Shown here in pieces: positions 1 to 9,422 of a stretch of DNA of 64,000 nucleotides. The notes under the pieces were generated by a model. The model did no database searches. It had not been told where the DNA came from and worked only from the letters and a program-made list of their open reading frames with translations. Location: NCBI RefSeq assembly GCF_000715075.1, contig NC_134089.1, positions 107,639,157 through 107,703,156 of the forward strand, read 5' to 3'. Position 1 is the stretch's first letter, and the number at the start of each line of letters is the position of its first letter. The translations under genes were made by a program, and so were the position numbers. The DNA comes from Nicotiana tabacum. Taxonomy: Eukaryota; Streptophyta; Magnoliopsida; Solanales; Solanaceae.

Positions 1-1
1 T

Positions 2-804
2 AACAAACTCATCGAAGCTGGTTTTATTCGTGTAGTTAAATACCCAACATGGGTTTCAAGTATAGTCCCTGTAAGGAAGAAAAATGGCCAGATTCGAGTG
101 TGCGTTGACTTCAAGGATCTCAACAACGCGTGTCCAAAAGATGAATTCCCGCTTCCTATGCCAGAGCTGATGATCGATGCTACTAATAGGTACAAGGTAA
201 TATCATTTATGGACGGTTCATCAGGCTATAACCAAATCCGCATGGCGCCAAAAGATGAAGAGCTTACTGCATTCCGTACCCCCAAAGGTATTTATTACTA
301 CAAGGTAATGCCTTTAGGCTTGAAGAATGCTGGTGCTACTTACCAAAGAGCTATGCAAAATATCTTTGATGACCTTCTCCACAAGAATGTCGAATGCTAT
401 GTGGATGACTTGGTGGTAAAATCAAGAAAGAGGGGCGACCACTTAAAAGACTTGAGAATGGTGTTTGAGTTTCTCCGGAGGTATCAACTTAGGATGAATC
501 CATTGAAATGCGCTTTTGGAGTTACTTCCGGAAAGTTCCTTAGTTTCATTATCCGACATCGATGTATCAAAATTGATCAAGCCAAAATAGATGCTATTTT
601 GAAAATGCCCGAGCCTCGCAATATTCATGAATTGAAAAGTCTGCAAGGAAAGCTAGCATACCATAGAAGATTCATCTCAAACCTAGCTGGGAGGTGCCAA
701 CCATTCAATCATCTTATGAAGAAAGGTGTCCCTTTCAAATGGGACCAAGTGTGTAGCGATGCCTTTGAGACCATTAAATCTTACTTGATGAAGCCTCCAG
801 TTTA
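2..804 (+). pseudogene. Reverse transcriptase of the Tat element (5' end outside window)
   Basis: The reading frame enters the window open at base 2. It shows the Ty3/gypsy RT palm: the VPVRKKNGQIRVCVDFKDLN block near the start, a GYNQI block, a MPLGLKNAGATYQRAM block, and the catalytic YVDD at about 398-409. The thumb/connection region follows. The frame stops at TAG 802-804, where the family continues into RNase H with no stop. The polymerase active site is therefore intact, but the polyprotein is interrupted. This was the RNA/DNA-dependent DNA polymerase that made element cDNA in virus-like particles. Confidence 0.92.
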
Positions 805-1272
805 GGCAGCCCATATATTTGGAAAGCCATTGATACTATAAGTTTCAGCACAAGATAGGTCTGTTGGAGCGTAGTTGGCCTAAGAAAATAGTGAAGGGAA
901 AGAAAACTCCATTTACTACTTGAGCAGGATGATGACACCAAATGAGCTGAATTATTCGCCAATTGAAAATTTATGTTTGGCGCTAGTCTTCTCAATCCAA
1001 AAGTTGAAGCACTACTTTAAAGCTCATGTCATTCGTTTGGTTTCTAGAGCAAATCCCATCAAGTTCGTGATGTCAAAACCTATCCTTAATGATCGACTAG
1101 CAAGGTGGTACCTCCAGTTTCAACAATTTGAAATCGTGTACATCCCACAAAAGGCCATAAAAGGACAAGTGTTAGCGGACTTCTTGGCAGATCACCCTAT
1201 ACTTGATGATTGGGAGCAAACTGAAAAACTACCTGATGAGGACGCCATGGTCATTGAAGTTCAGCCTCCATA
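805..1272 (+). pseudogene. Retroviral-type RNase H region of the Tat element
   Basis: After two to three stops at 805-900, a frame opens at 920. It contains the SIYYLSR...YSPIE..CLALVF..QKLKHYF block and the ARW.L.LQQFEIVYIPQKAIKGQVLADFLADHP block, typical of the RNase H end of Ty3/gypsy pol. A TAG at 1270-1272 separates it from the second RNase H, at a position where the family has a Trp codon (a G-to-A change would explain it). The domain degrades the RNA strand during reverse transcription; here it is a relic. Confidence 0.82.
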
Positions 1273-1276
1273 GAAG

Positions 1277-1700
1277 ATGTACTTTGATGGTGTTGCACAT
1301 CGCGGAGGAGCTGGTGTTGGGGTAGTATTTGTCACTTCTCAAGGTGAAGTTCTGCCCTACTCTTTTATGTTGACGCAACTCTGCTCTAACAACGTTGGTG
1401 AGTATCAAGCACTAATACTTGGGCTCGAAATAGCTATCAAAATGAAATGGTTGCAATTGCAAGTCTTTGGTAACTCTTAGTTAGTGGTCAATCAGCTTTT
1501 AGGTAGTTACGAGGTCAAGAAACCTGAACTACACCCATATCATGATTACGCTAAAAACTTAATAGGGTGGCTCGGTGATGTGACTATTCAGCATGTGCCA
1601 AGGAAAGAAAATAAGAAGGTTGATATTTTAGCTTCCCTAGCTTTATTGTTAATCCTGCCTGATCAAGCGCAAGTTACTATCTGCCAAACATGGATAGTAC
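1277..1700 (+). pseudogene. Archaeal-type second RNase H (aRNH) of the Tat element
   Basis: The frame starts MYFDGVAHRGGAGVGVVF, holding the first acidic residue of the RNase H fold, and continues to NNVGEYQALILGLE, holding the acidic Glu. The third conserved acidic position, normally Asp in a GDS motif, reads Asn (AAC, 1472-1474). TAG follows at 1478-1480, where Gln is usual. The domain continues at 1484-1660 (VNQLLGSYEVKKPEL, then HVPRKENKKVD). This extra domain is diagnostic of the Tat lineage. Loss of the Asp and the stop both fit G-to-A or C-to-T change. Confidence 0.85.
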
Positions 1701-3018
1701 CGCCGCCAAATGAGGCTAAAGTTGAAGAAAATGAACTCAAGCATCTTGTCGCTATTTTTGAAGTTGAGAAAGAAGAATGGCGACAACCCATTATCAACTA
1801 CTTGTGCTATGGGATACTTCTAGAAAATCCGCTTAGAAGGACTGAAATCCGTCGTCGTGCACCTAGCTTCCTTTACTACAAAGATACTCTATACAAAAGG
1901 TCATTCGAATGAGTACTCTTGCAATGCTTAGGGGAAGAAAAAGCACTCCAAGCTTTACAAGAGGCACATTCTGGGATTTGTGGGTCACACCAGTCTAGAC
2001 CAAAGCTCCACTTCCATATAAAAAGGATGGAATATTATTGGCCAACGATGGTAAAAGATTGCATGGATTATGCTCGAAGATACAAGGCTTATGAATTCCA
2101 TGTGAATTTTATTCATCAATCTCCTGAAGTGTTGTACCCGACTGTTGCATCTTGGCCATTTGACGCTTGGGGTTGGATGTTGTTGGACCACTGCCAAAGT
2201 TCTCTGGTGGGCACCTATAAATCTTGGCTACAATCGACTACTTCTCAAAATAGGCTAAAGTTGTTGCTCTTAAGGAAGTAAAGAAGGAAAATGTTGCAAG
2301 TTTCATCCGGGTAAATATTATTTATCGCTTTGGCATTCCTCGTTACATAATAATGGATAATGTAAAGCCATTCGATAATAGGTTGATGAACAAGATTTGT
2401 GATCTCTTTGGCTTCAAGCAACATAACTCTTCCATGTACAATGCTACCGCCAATGGTCTATCTGAGGCATTCAACAAAACTCTATGCAACTTATTAAAGA
2501 AAGTCATCTCCAAATCCAAACGAGATTGGAATGACCGTATGGAAAAAGCTCTATGGGCATATAGGATGACTCACCGCATGCCAACACAGGCGACTCCTTA
2601 TTCACTCGTTTATGGAGTCGAAGCCATCTTGCCACTTGAGTGTCAAATACCTTTGTTACGCCTGGCTATTCAATAAGGGATCACTAATGAAGAAAATGCT
2701 CGACTTTGATTAGCAGAGTTGGAGGCTCTTGATGAGAAGAGGTTGAAAGCTCAACAGAGTCTTGAATGTTATCAAGCTCGATTGTCTCGCGCCTTCAGTA
2801 AAAGAGTTCGCCCTAGATCCTTTCAAGCAGGAGATCAAGTCATTACCTACGAAGACCCATAATTACTTCCCTAAACCTATACAGAAGTTCACTTCAAAAT
2901 GAAATGGGCCATATGTAATACAAGAAGCTTACTCAAGTGGGGCTTACAAGTTGGTTGATGCAAATGGCATGAGAATTGGCCATATCAATGGCAAGTTTTT
3001 GAAGAAGTATTATCTTTG
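1700..3018 (+). pseudogene. Integrase of the Tat element
   Basis: The frame is broken into pieces (to 1912, 1919-2281, 2353-2676, then up to about 3018). The N-terminal zinc finger keeps its His positions (HSGICGSH), but both Cys of the HHCC finger appear as Tyr (RRYKAYEF), so the finger is lost. The catalytic core is damaged around the first Asp (WPFDAWGWMLLDH). The second Asp (IIMDNVKPFDN) and the Glu (NGLSEAFNK) remain. The C-terminal SH3-like tail ends GHINGKFLKKYYL just before TGA at 3017-3019. It is a dead integrase. Confidence 0.88.
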
Positions 3019-3215
3019 AAGTTGCAACGCTCCTTGACGCATGAGCCTAAACTGCATGTTTCTACGCTCCTGGCCTGCATGAGTCTAAACTGTGTATGGC
3101 CCACCAAAAAACAAAAAATAATACGGAAAAAAAAGAATCCGCTAGGTTGAAAACCCCGAAAGAGGCAGCCTAGGCAAAAGTTAGGACATAAATAAAATAA
3201 AATATTACCCATTCT

Positions 3216-3290
3216 GAACTACGGTATGACTTGATCCTCTTCACCGAGGTACGTAGGCAGCTTAGAGTTTCATTCTAAGTTCAGTCACAT
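3216..3290 (+). other. Hairpin module copy 1 (structured RNA candidate)
   Basis: The outer stem is CTACG (3219-3223) with CGTAG (3252-3256). The inner stem is CCTC (3236-3239) with GAGG (3246-3249) and a 6-nt loop. A second hairpin, CTTAGA (3261-3266) with TCTAAG (3274-3279) and a 7-nt loop, is followed by TTCAGTCACA. The same architecture appears at 52981, 55777 and 63805. Its function is unknown. Confidence 0.6.
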
Positions 3291-3639
3291 GATTTCAAAA
3301 GATACATAGTGTCCTAATTGTAGTCAGAGTGAAGTATGAAAAGAATGTAAAATCAAGCTGAAATGCCATCCTTCTGTTGATCTTTGGATCACATTTGATT
3401 TAATGGGGGCAAGTTGCTATGGTAAAATGGTGTCTTCACTGAAATGATGACAATATTTGCATCAAAGTCTAGAGATTCGCTATGTCTTCATGCTCGCATA
3501 ACCTTCAAGTTTGTTGGTCTTCATATCCGCTCACTTCCCTAAAAAGGGAAGAGTAACAATCGCAATCATGTAAGAGAGCATGGATAAGTGAAAAAACAAT
3601 CGCCTCAATCGTAAAAAAAAGGATGTCTGTGTCGAACTT

Positions 3640-4500
3640 CTTCTAAAGGTTTTCGTTGTAAACTTTTAAAGGTGTTTGTCCCGAACTTTTAAAGGCATTT
3701 GAATTTTTAAAGGTTTTCATAGAGAACTTTTAAAGGTGTTCGTCTCGAACTTTTAATGGCATCCGAATTTTTAAGGTTCTAGTTCCGAACCTTTAAAAGG
3801 TGTACATCTTGAGCTTTTAAATGTGCCTGTCTCGAACTTTTAAAAGTGCTCATGGAAAACTTTAAAGGGTCATCATTGCCGACTTATTTCTACCATGAGC
3901 TTTTAAGGGTCTTCGCCGCGAGTTTTTAAAGTTCTTTATCTCGTGCTTTTAAAGGTCTTTACCGCGAACTTTTAAAGGTCTTCACTGTGAACTTTTAAAG
4001 ATCTTGACCACGAGCTTTTAAAGGTCTTTGCAAGAACTTTTATTGGTCTTTGCCACAAATTTTAAAGGTCTTCATCGCGGACTTTTATGGACTTCGCTGC
4101 AAATTTTAAATGTCTTCATCACGAGTTTTTAAGGATCTTTGTGGAAATTTTATAGGTCGTCGCCACGAATTTTTAAAGGTCCTCATCGCATTCTTTTAAA
4201 GGTATTTGTCGCGAACTTTTAAAGGTCTTCACAATGAACTTTTAAAGATCTTGACCACGAGCTTTTAAGGATCTTCGTGCAAACTTTTATGGATCTTCCC
4301 CGCAAATTTTAAAGGTATTCGTCGCGAATTTTTAAAGGTCTTCACCGCAAACTTTTAAAGTCTTCATTGTGAACTTTTAAAGATCTTGACCATAAGCTTT
4401 TAAGGATCTTCGCGCTGACTTTTATAGGTCTTCCCCGCAAATTTTAAAGGTATTGATCGCGAACTTTTAAAGGTCTTTATCTCGAACTTTTAAAGTATTT
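3640..4500 (+). repeat. ~23-bp minisatellite array in the Tat 3' UTR
   Basis: About 37 degenerate monomers of roughly 22-24 bp share the core ACTTTTAAAGGTCTTC followed by a CGCGA-like linker. A variant monomer with GATCTTGACCA recurs at 3989, 4236 and 4371, spacings of about 11 and 6 monomers, so there is some higher-order structure. Neighbouring monomers differ at many positions, so the array is old or slowly homogenised. Tandem arrays in the 3' UTR of Tat/Ogre elements are known to seed satellite DNA. Confidence 0.85.
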
Positions 4501-5542
4501 CGTAGTTAGACAAAGTTACTTCTTAAAAAAAGACAATAGACTAAAAAAAAAGTACAAGAAAATAAGAAAGTCGTCAAAAGTAGACTCAAAACAATTTTCA
4601 AACGCTCAAATTGGTACTGTAATTGGTACTAATGTAATGAAAGACGTATGATATTTATAGATGTCAAAAGGAGAAAGATAATTACCAGTGTGGGATCAAC
4701 AGAAAATACGGCTAACAACTAGTTTCCATCACAAATTAGGATGCTATAATTTGATTCCTACTCAAACTACGAAATGCCAGCTGTGCATTCTAGGTTTGGA
4801 ATTTGACGATGCTAGTCTAAGAATGACAGATACGTCTCTAAATACATCTCGGATGAGACGTTAATAGCAATTAGGATTCATTTCAATTCAATGTGATCAC
4901 CGGAAAGAATATTCAAGCATTTCTTCTATATATGTTAAGTGCAACAACTTGTTTATGTGTTTCCTCATGGGAGACAATAATGGTGTATGATTGTATCACT
5001 TAATAGATATTTCACGTGAGAATTGGGACATTGGAAAAGATGAAATGCATTGTCTTTAGTGTCATTGTCTTTATTTTCATTATAGTATTCACAATTAATT
5101 TTGGATTTTACATGGGCATGCGGCATCCTAGATTAACCAAGTTGGAAAGTTTATCCAACTTTGCAATTGCATAAACCTTAAATGAAATAAGCTTGAAAAT
5201 TATGGAAAGCTTGAGAATTGGTAGGCAACTTGCAATTTGCACAAGCGTGTAACTGTGGATACTTTAAGCCTCGTCTTTTAAAGTTTATAAGTTGTATTTT
5301 AACGAGTCTTGAAGTAGGAGGCATTTGTAAGTATGCAAAATTTATTAAATTTAAATTTAATAAAATAATTTGAATTATATTGAAATATATTAATCCAAAT
5401 AAATAATGTGGGTTAATATAATTTGATTAATTGCTTAAATCCAATAAATATTTATTGGGCTAGCCCATTTAGTTAGGCTACAAATGATGAACCCACTTTA
5501 TTAGGCCCAATATATCATCTTCCTAGAGGTCCAATTTGGTAC

Positions 5543-5661
5543 CACGTGTCAAATGACGTGGCACACCACGTCAAATGGAAGAGCCAATAGGACCATGCCA
5601 CGTGTCAAAATGACAAGGCATGCCAAGTCACATTAAAAGGCTAATGAAATCGTGTCACGTG
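5543..5661 (+). promoter_or_regulatory. Triple G-box promoter repeat in LTR U3
   Basis: CACGTG occurs at 5543-5548, 5599-5604 and 5656-5661, spaced 56 and 57 bp, each in a CCACGTGTC- or TCACGTGTG-like context with TGACGTGGC-like and CCAAT motifs between. The spacing suggests a degenerate ~56-bp tandem repeat. G-box/ABRE cores bind bZIP and bHLH factors, so a stress- or light-responsive LTR promoter is plausible; that is inference. Confidence 0.6.
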
Positions 5662-5761
5662 TGCAAGTGACATATTCTGACCAATCCAATGCGACCATAT
5701 CACACTTCAATTGATTGGTCGGAAAGAGTTTGGTCTTATCACAACTCCTCACTTTCACAAC

Positions 5762-5769
5762 TATAAATA
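5762..5769 (+). promoter_or_regulatory. TATA box of the Tat LTR
   Basis: TATAAATA lies about 100 bp downstream of the last G-box and about 380 bp before the LTR end. The same box is present in the duplicated copy at 32947-32954, only about 49 bp downstream of the CACTA-like right end. Confidence 0.65.
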
Positions 5770-6654
5770 GAGATCTTCATAACTCAGAAAGACACCAGAA
5801 GTTATAACAAGAAGCAAGAAAGTGCTCGTGAATCAAACGCTGCAAATTCCTCCACAAGTTTCAAGCTTCAAGTTCAAGAAATCAAGTTCAAGCTCAGGAA
5901 CGAAGAATAAATCAAGGTCAAGTTCAAGCAACCAAGCTAAAGCTCAAGAACAAGATCATCGTTTGTGGCGACAACTACATATTCAAGATCAAGCTCAAAG
6001 GCCCTTAAATTTATTTACTATTGGAAAGAAGAATCAGAGGATTCATAGAGATTGTAACGCTCAAATATTTGAAATAAACTACTACGATTGTTGCAATATT
6101 TTTCGGTCTTAATTTTATTTTCACGACGCAAATTTATTATCTACAGACATATAACTTAGTTTTTTTACACAAAAATCATGAAACTTTCAATAACTCTCAC
6201 AAAAATTATAGTGACCGGAAAGAACAATTTTTCAATAGTATTTTCTTATTCCTTATTTTTTTAGTATAATAAATAATATTCAACCCGGCCCGACTCAGCC
6301 GACCCAAAATCCATATGTATAGGTTAACTTTTATTTCTTATCGTTTTGGCCAGATTCTCATACATTCCGAACAAAGGTTTTTGTGGGGGAATAATTTACT
6401 TTTAATTATTTTACTTTATGTATACATTGGGTAAGTTGGGTTGGGTCATTCCTATTTTAAGAGAAAAATACAAAATTAACTGGGGTCGAAACTAATTATA
6501 TTTATTAGTAAAAAATGTGTGTGTGTATATATATATAATGTATTTTTTCTATTTTAATTGGTTATTATTTATTAGACTAAAAATAAAAAATAAAAAATGT
6601 GGAACAACAAATACTACCAAAAAATTGTATTTTCTGGTCAATGTGATTTTTGCG

Positions 6655-7224
6655 GCGTGCAACCCGATCTCATAAATCCACCCTTATTACTCCTCAATAT
6701 ATCACCCTTATTCCTCATGTTGCAGCGTGCAACCCGATCCCACCAATCCACCCTTATTACTCCTATTGCGGCGCGCAACCCAATCCTACCAGACAATCAC
6801 ATTTCACTCTTATTCCTCCTCAATATATCACCCTTATTCCTCTTGTTGCGACGTGCAACCCGATCCCACCATATCAGTACCAATCACATAATAAGAACAA
6901 GTATTTCATAATTTAGCTCAAAATCCTCTACAATATTTATGCCTCAAAACAAAGCAAATAGAAAGCTATACACTTATAAAACTTCACTCAATTACTACTA
7001 CACAGCGAGACCAACAAAAATATACCATGATACACCGATAAACCAACTTAAACCAATAATGTAACACAATGAGACTGCGGAACAATTACTACCTTCAATA
7101 AAGAAAACAACGTCTAACAAGAAGCCATTAAACATAGAAGCACCAATAAGCATGTAGCAGTTAAGACAGGAAGATAGTATATTAGGAACGGGGAAAGGGA
7201 CAGGCTAAACAGATAATTTGGCGG
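6655..7224 (-). repeat. Fragment of a Tekay/Del-type LTR
   Basis: Four copies of a GTTGCGGCGTGCAACCCGAT-like motif (about 6652-6876) are the reverse complement of the minisatellite found in the LTRs at 22498 and 29447. The fragment is cut at 7224 by the CACTA-like end. The equivalent sequence in the right copy (from 33840) runs on to an LTR start at 36095. Confidence 0.65.
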
Positions 7225-7402
7225 CACTAAATGTGTACAGTAGCGACTTTGGAACTGCTGCAAGTACTTCCATTACTGAATGTTACTAGTGACGACAACA
7301 TGAGGTCACCACAGAATGTATACCTTTTGTGACGACATTGTCGCTACAAAAACTTGATGTACTCGCCACAAGAAAGAGTTCCACTAGACTGATTTTATCG
7401 AA

Positions 7403-7745
7403 GTCGCTACTGAAAAGTAACATTTAGTGGCAACTTAGTCGCCACAAAAATAGTTAATCATCTATGGCAACTCTAAAAGCGCTACTGTAGAGTGATATTT
7501 AGTGGCGACTTAGTCGCCACAAAAATGGTTAGCCATCCGTGGCAACTCTAATACCGCTACTGAAGACTGGCATTTAGTGGCGACTTAATTGCCACAAAAA
7601 TAATTTTCCATTAGTGGCAACTCTAATAGCGCTACTGTAGAGTGACATTTAGTGGCGACTTAATTGCCACAAAAATGATTTGCCATCAGTGGCAACTCTA
7701 ATAACGCTACTGAATAGTGATTTTTGTGGCAACTGAAACTCGCCA
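7403..7745 (+). repeat. 75-bp subterminal repeats of the CACTA-like element
   Basis: The core TAGTCGCCAC/TAATTGCCAC recurs at 7436, 7511, 7586 and 7661, an exact 75-bp period, each within GTGGCGACTTAGTCGCCAC-like short palindromes and followed by GGCAACTCTAATAGCGCTACTG. Subterminal repeat arrays are where CACTA transposases bind, so these are candidate transposase-binding sites. Confidence 0.75.
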
Positions 7746-7889
7746 TTAATATTACTCTAGTAGCAACTGAATACTAGAGTTTACATTAATATATAAGTTT
7801 AAGATCATCTAACAGTATTTAATAAACACCAAAAGAATTTCCTAAACCAAATACTAAACACTTCCATTACTAAAAGTTCAATTACATAT

Positions 7890-8155
7890 ATACTATGCAA
7901 TACTTCATTTTCATTGTACGCATATACATATAACCAAAATGCAAGATATTGAGTGCCTTAGCTTCAAGCTCCTCCGCATATACACTATGTAATACTTCAT
8001 TTTCATTGTACGCATATACATATAACCAAAAAGCAAAATATTGAGTGCCTTAACCTTTAAGTTCCTCCGCATATATATACTACGTAATACTTCGTTGTCA
8101 TATATAACCAAAAAGTAAAACATTGAGTGCCTTAGCTTCAAGCTCCTCCTTCATT
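7890..8155 (+). repeat. ~93-bp tandem repeat, about 2.7 units
   Basis: The phrase TACTTCATTTTCATTGTACG recurs at 7901 and 7993 and in degraded form at 8088. The rest of each unit (CATATACATATAACCAAAA...TTGAGTGCCTTAGCTTCAAGCTCCTCCGC) is also repeated. It lies inside the CACTA-like element just past the subterminal array. No coding function is apparent. Confidence 0.75.
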
Positions 8156-8944
8156 GTCACCACTGTTTAAGAACCTTGTCCCTATTATTAAAGAAACAAA
8201 TAGAAGATCACATTGTTAGAGCTTGAAGATTGTTATAAGAACATTAACAATCAAGGTTCTGGAACATTAACTTAACTTCACATTGTTAGAAGATCAAGGT
8301 GAAAAAAGATACATATAAGAACATTAACTTCAGAAGATTTCTAAAGTAGGATAGCTGAACTCTTCAAGGTTCTGGAACAATTTCAAGGAACTACAGCAAA
8401 TGAAGACAGAATAGTTTGAAAGCATCACAGTAAAGGCAGCAACACAGTAGGTCTGTTTATATAGCCTTCAATGATACTGGATCAACACAATGTTTATATA
8501 GCATCAACAAAATGTTTATATAGCCTTCAACAAGGGTACTACATCGAATTGCAAAAGCTATATGCAACTACTTTGGTGTAGAAAGTAAATTTATCTATAA
8601 CTATCCAACTGTAGGAATATTTGGATCCTCCAAAATCCAACCAAAGTTGTTTGAAAACATAGGAGAAGGAGAAATGGCTAGCTTTTTGCTAATACTATGA
8701 AGACTTATCCAAAAAAGAATCTCAAGTCTAGCATTGACAAACACGAACCAGCACAATGAGCGCAAGAAATGAACTAATATTAGCCTTTTAGAAATATTGG
8801 ACTGATGGCAGTAATGAACTAAAAAAGGGCTGATGGTAACATAAATATCAATTGTATAATGCTAGATACATATGTGTTGGTTGACATTTTATAGTGAACT
8901 AAATACACTGAAGGAAGAGTAAGAAGAGTACAAAAACATTAAGA
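8156..8944. other. CACTA interior without recognisable gene
   Basis: AT-rich sequence with no long open frame. Short phrases such as AAGATCAAGGTTCTGGAACATTAAC recur in altered form (about 8240-8400), as does TTTATATAGCCTTCAA (8455-8530). This suggests decayed internal repeats. Confidence 0.4.
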
Positions 8945-9155
8945 GTAGATCACCTGTTGCATTCCAGTCATGATAGCAGCAAGTTGTTCTTGAATCCTCT
9001 TGGCTACTTCTACACTGATCCGGTTGTCTACTTCCGTATTCACGTGCTCAAGTTTCTCTTCCAACTTCCTTTGCACTCTTGTTCCATGTTACTTTTTAAT
9101 TCGGCATCCATTTGTTCATGTTCTTCTTGCAACTTTCGACTCATCTCAGTGATTT
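8945..9155 (-). pseudogene. Coiled-coil exon, possibly the C-terminus of an En/Spm (Ptta-type) ORF
   Basis: Read on the - strand, 9145 to 8950 gives charged heptad-like peptide: MSRKLQEEHEQMDAELKSN, then after a frameshift LEEKLEHVNTEVDNRISVEV and AKRIQEQLAAIMTGMQQ. The last block is followed by a GT that could be a splice donor. A Glu/Lys/Gln-rich coiled coil is typical of the C-terminal part of Ptta/En/Spm proteins encoded by plant CACTA elements. That would fit its place here, but the match is from general appearance only. No catalytic transposase domain is visible. Confidence 0.35.
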
Positions 9156-9294
9156 AAGAATATTACATGAATTTGTTGGGATTGTGGATCCACCACACAA
9201 TTTCTCCATTATCATTTTTACATACCTATTTTAATCACATTCTGTTCATAAAACGCACCATACCAACCCTATATTGGCAAATGACTCATCAAAT

Positions 9295-9422
9295 CAACAA
9301 CAACAACAACAACCCAGTGAAATCCCACTAATGGGGTCTGGGGAGGGTAGTGTGTACGCAGACCTTACCCCTACCCCGAAGGGTAGAGAGGCTGATTCCG
9401 AAAGACCCTCGGCTCAAGAGAA
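9295..9422 (-). mobile_element. TS-type (SolS) SINE
   Basis: On the - strand the segment reads GAGCCGAGGGTCTTTCGGAA, then a CTCTACCCTTCGGGGTAGGGG hairpin-like core, then GGTCTGCGTACACACTACCC. It ends with GGGATTTCACTGGG and a (TTG)n tail (seen as CAA repeats at 9295-9313). This is the well-known core of the Solanaceae TS SINE family. The tRNA-related head is missing or strongly diverged, so the copy is 5'-truncated. The + strand frame that reads poly-Gln across it is not a gene. Confidence 0.88.

Larger units (their letters stand above)
3019..5325 (+). other. 3' untranslated region of the Tat element
   Basis: No coding signal is present between the integrase stop and the LTR. The stretch holds an A/G-rich run (3102-3140), a hairpin module (3216-3290), a long minisatellite array (3640-4500), then about 800 bp of unremarkable AT-rich sequence. 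It ends in the purine-rich GAAGTAGGAGGCATT (5311-5325), which directly precedes the LTR and is the likely plus-strand priming tract. A long, variable 3' UTR rich in tandem repeats is known for Tat-lineage elements. Confidence 0.7.
1..6145 (+). mobile_element. Tat-lineage Ty3/gypsy retrotransposon, 3' part
   Basis: The order is reverse transcriptase, RNase H, a second RNase H of archaeal type, integrase, long 3' UTR and 3' LTR. A second RNase H between RNase H and integrase is the hallmark of the Tat/Ogre lineage of plant Ty3/gypsy elements. The 5' LTR, gag and protease lie outside the window. The element ends in an LTR with TGTA...CTACA ends (5326-6145). The pentamer GACAT follows the LTR and is the candidate target duplication, but its partner lies outside. 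Several stops and lost catalytic or metal-binding residues show it is dead. It is related to, but clearly distinct from, the Ogre-type element at 48245-64000. Confidence 0.9.
5326..6145 (+). repeat. 3' LTR of the Tat element
   Basis: The LTR starts TGTAAGTATG directly after a purine tract and ends TTATTATCTACA, giving the inverted termini TGTA/TACA. It contains three G-boxes (5543, 5599, 5656), CCAAT motifs, a TATA box (TATAAATA, 5762-5769) and a serine/lysine-codon-like R/U5 region that is not a gene. The last 432 bp recur at 32899-33330 as part of the 1.5-kb duplication. The ends were placed by inspection; the partner 5' LTR is not in the window. Confidence 0.72.
5714..7224 (+). repeat. 1.5-kb direct repeat, left copy
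   Basis: The segment starts ATTGGTCGGAAAGAG inside the Tat LTR and ends AATTTGGCGG immediately before CACTA at 7225. It is repeated with a few percent divergence at 32899-34419. It spans the last 432 bp of the Tat LTR, about 500 bp of AT-rich sequence without recognised content, and a piece of a minus-oriented Tekay/Del-type LTR. The right copy continues uninterrupted into the rest of that LTR, so it preserves the pre-insertion state of the right flank. Confidence 0.85.

Noticed and set aside
5822..6112. Ser/Lys/Gln-rich 96-codon frame, repeated at 33007-33297
   Set aside because: It is LTR R/U5 sequence downstream of the TATA box; its duplication comes from the 1.5-kb direct repeat, not from gene conservation.
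7403..7745. CRISPR-like regular repeats
   Set aside because: The 75-bp units are contiguous without unique spacers and lie in a plant CACTA subterminal region. The 110-bp array at 17681 is likewise a plain tandem repeat.
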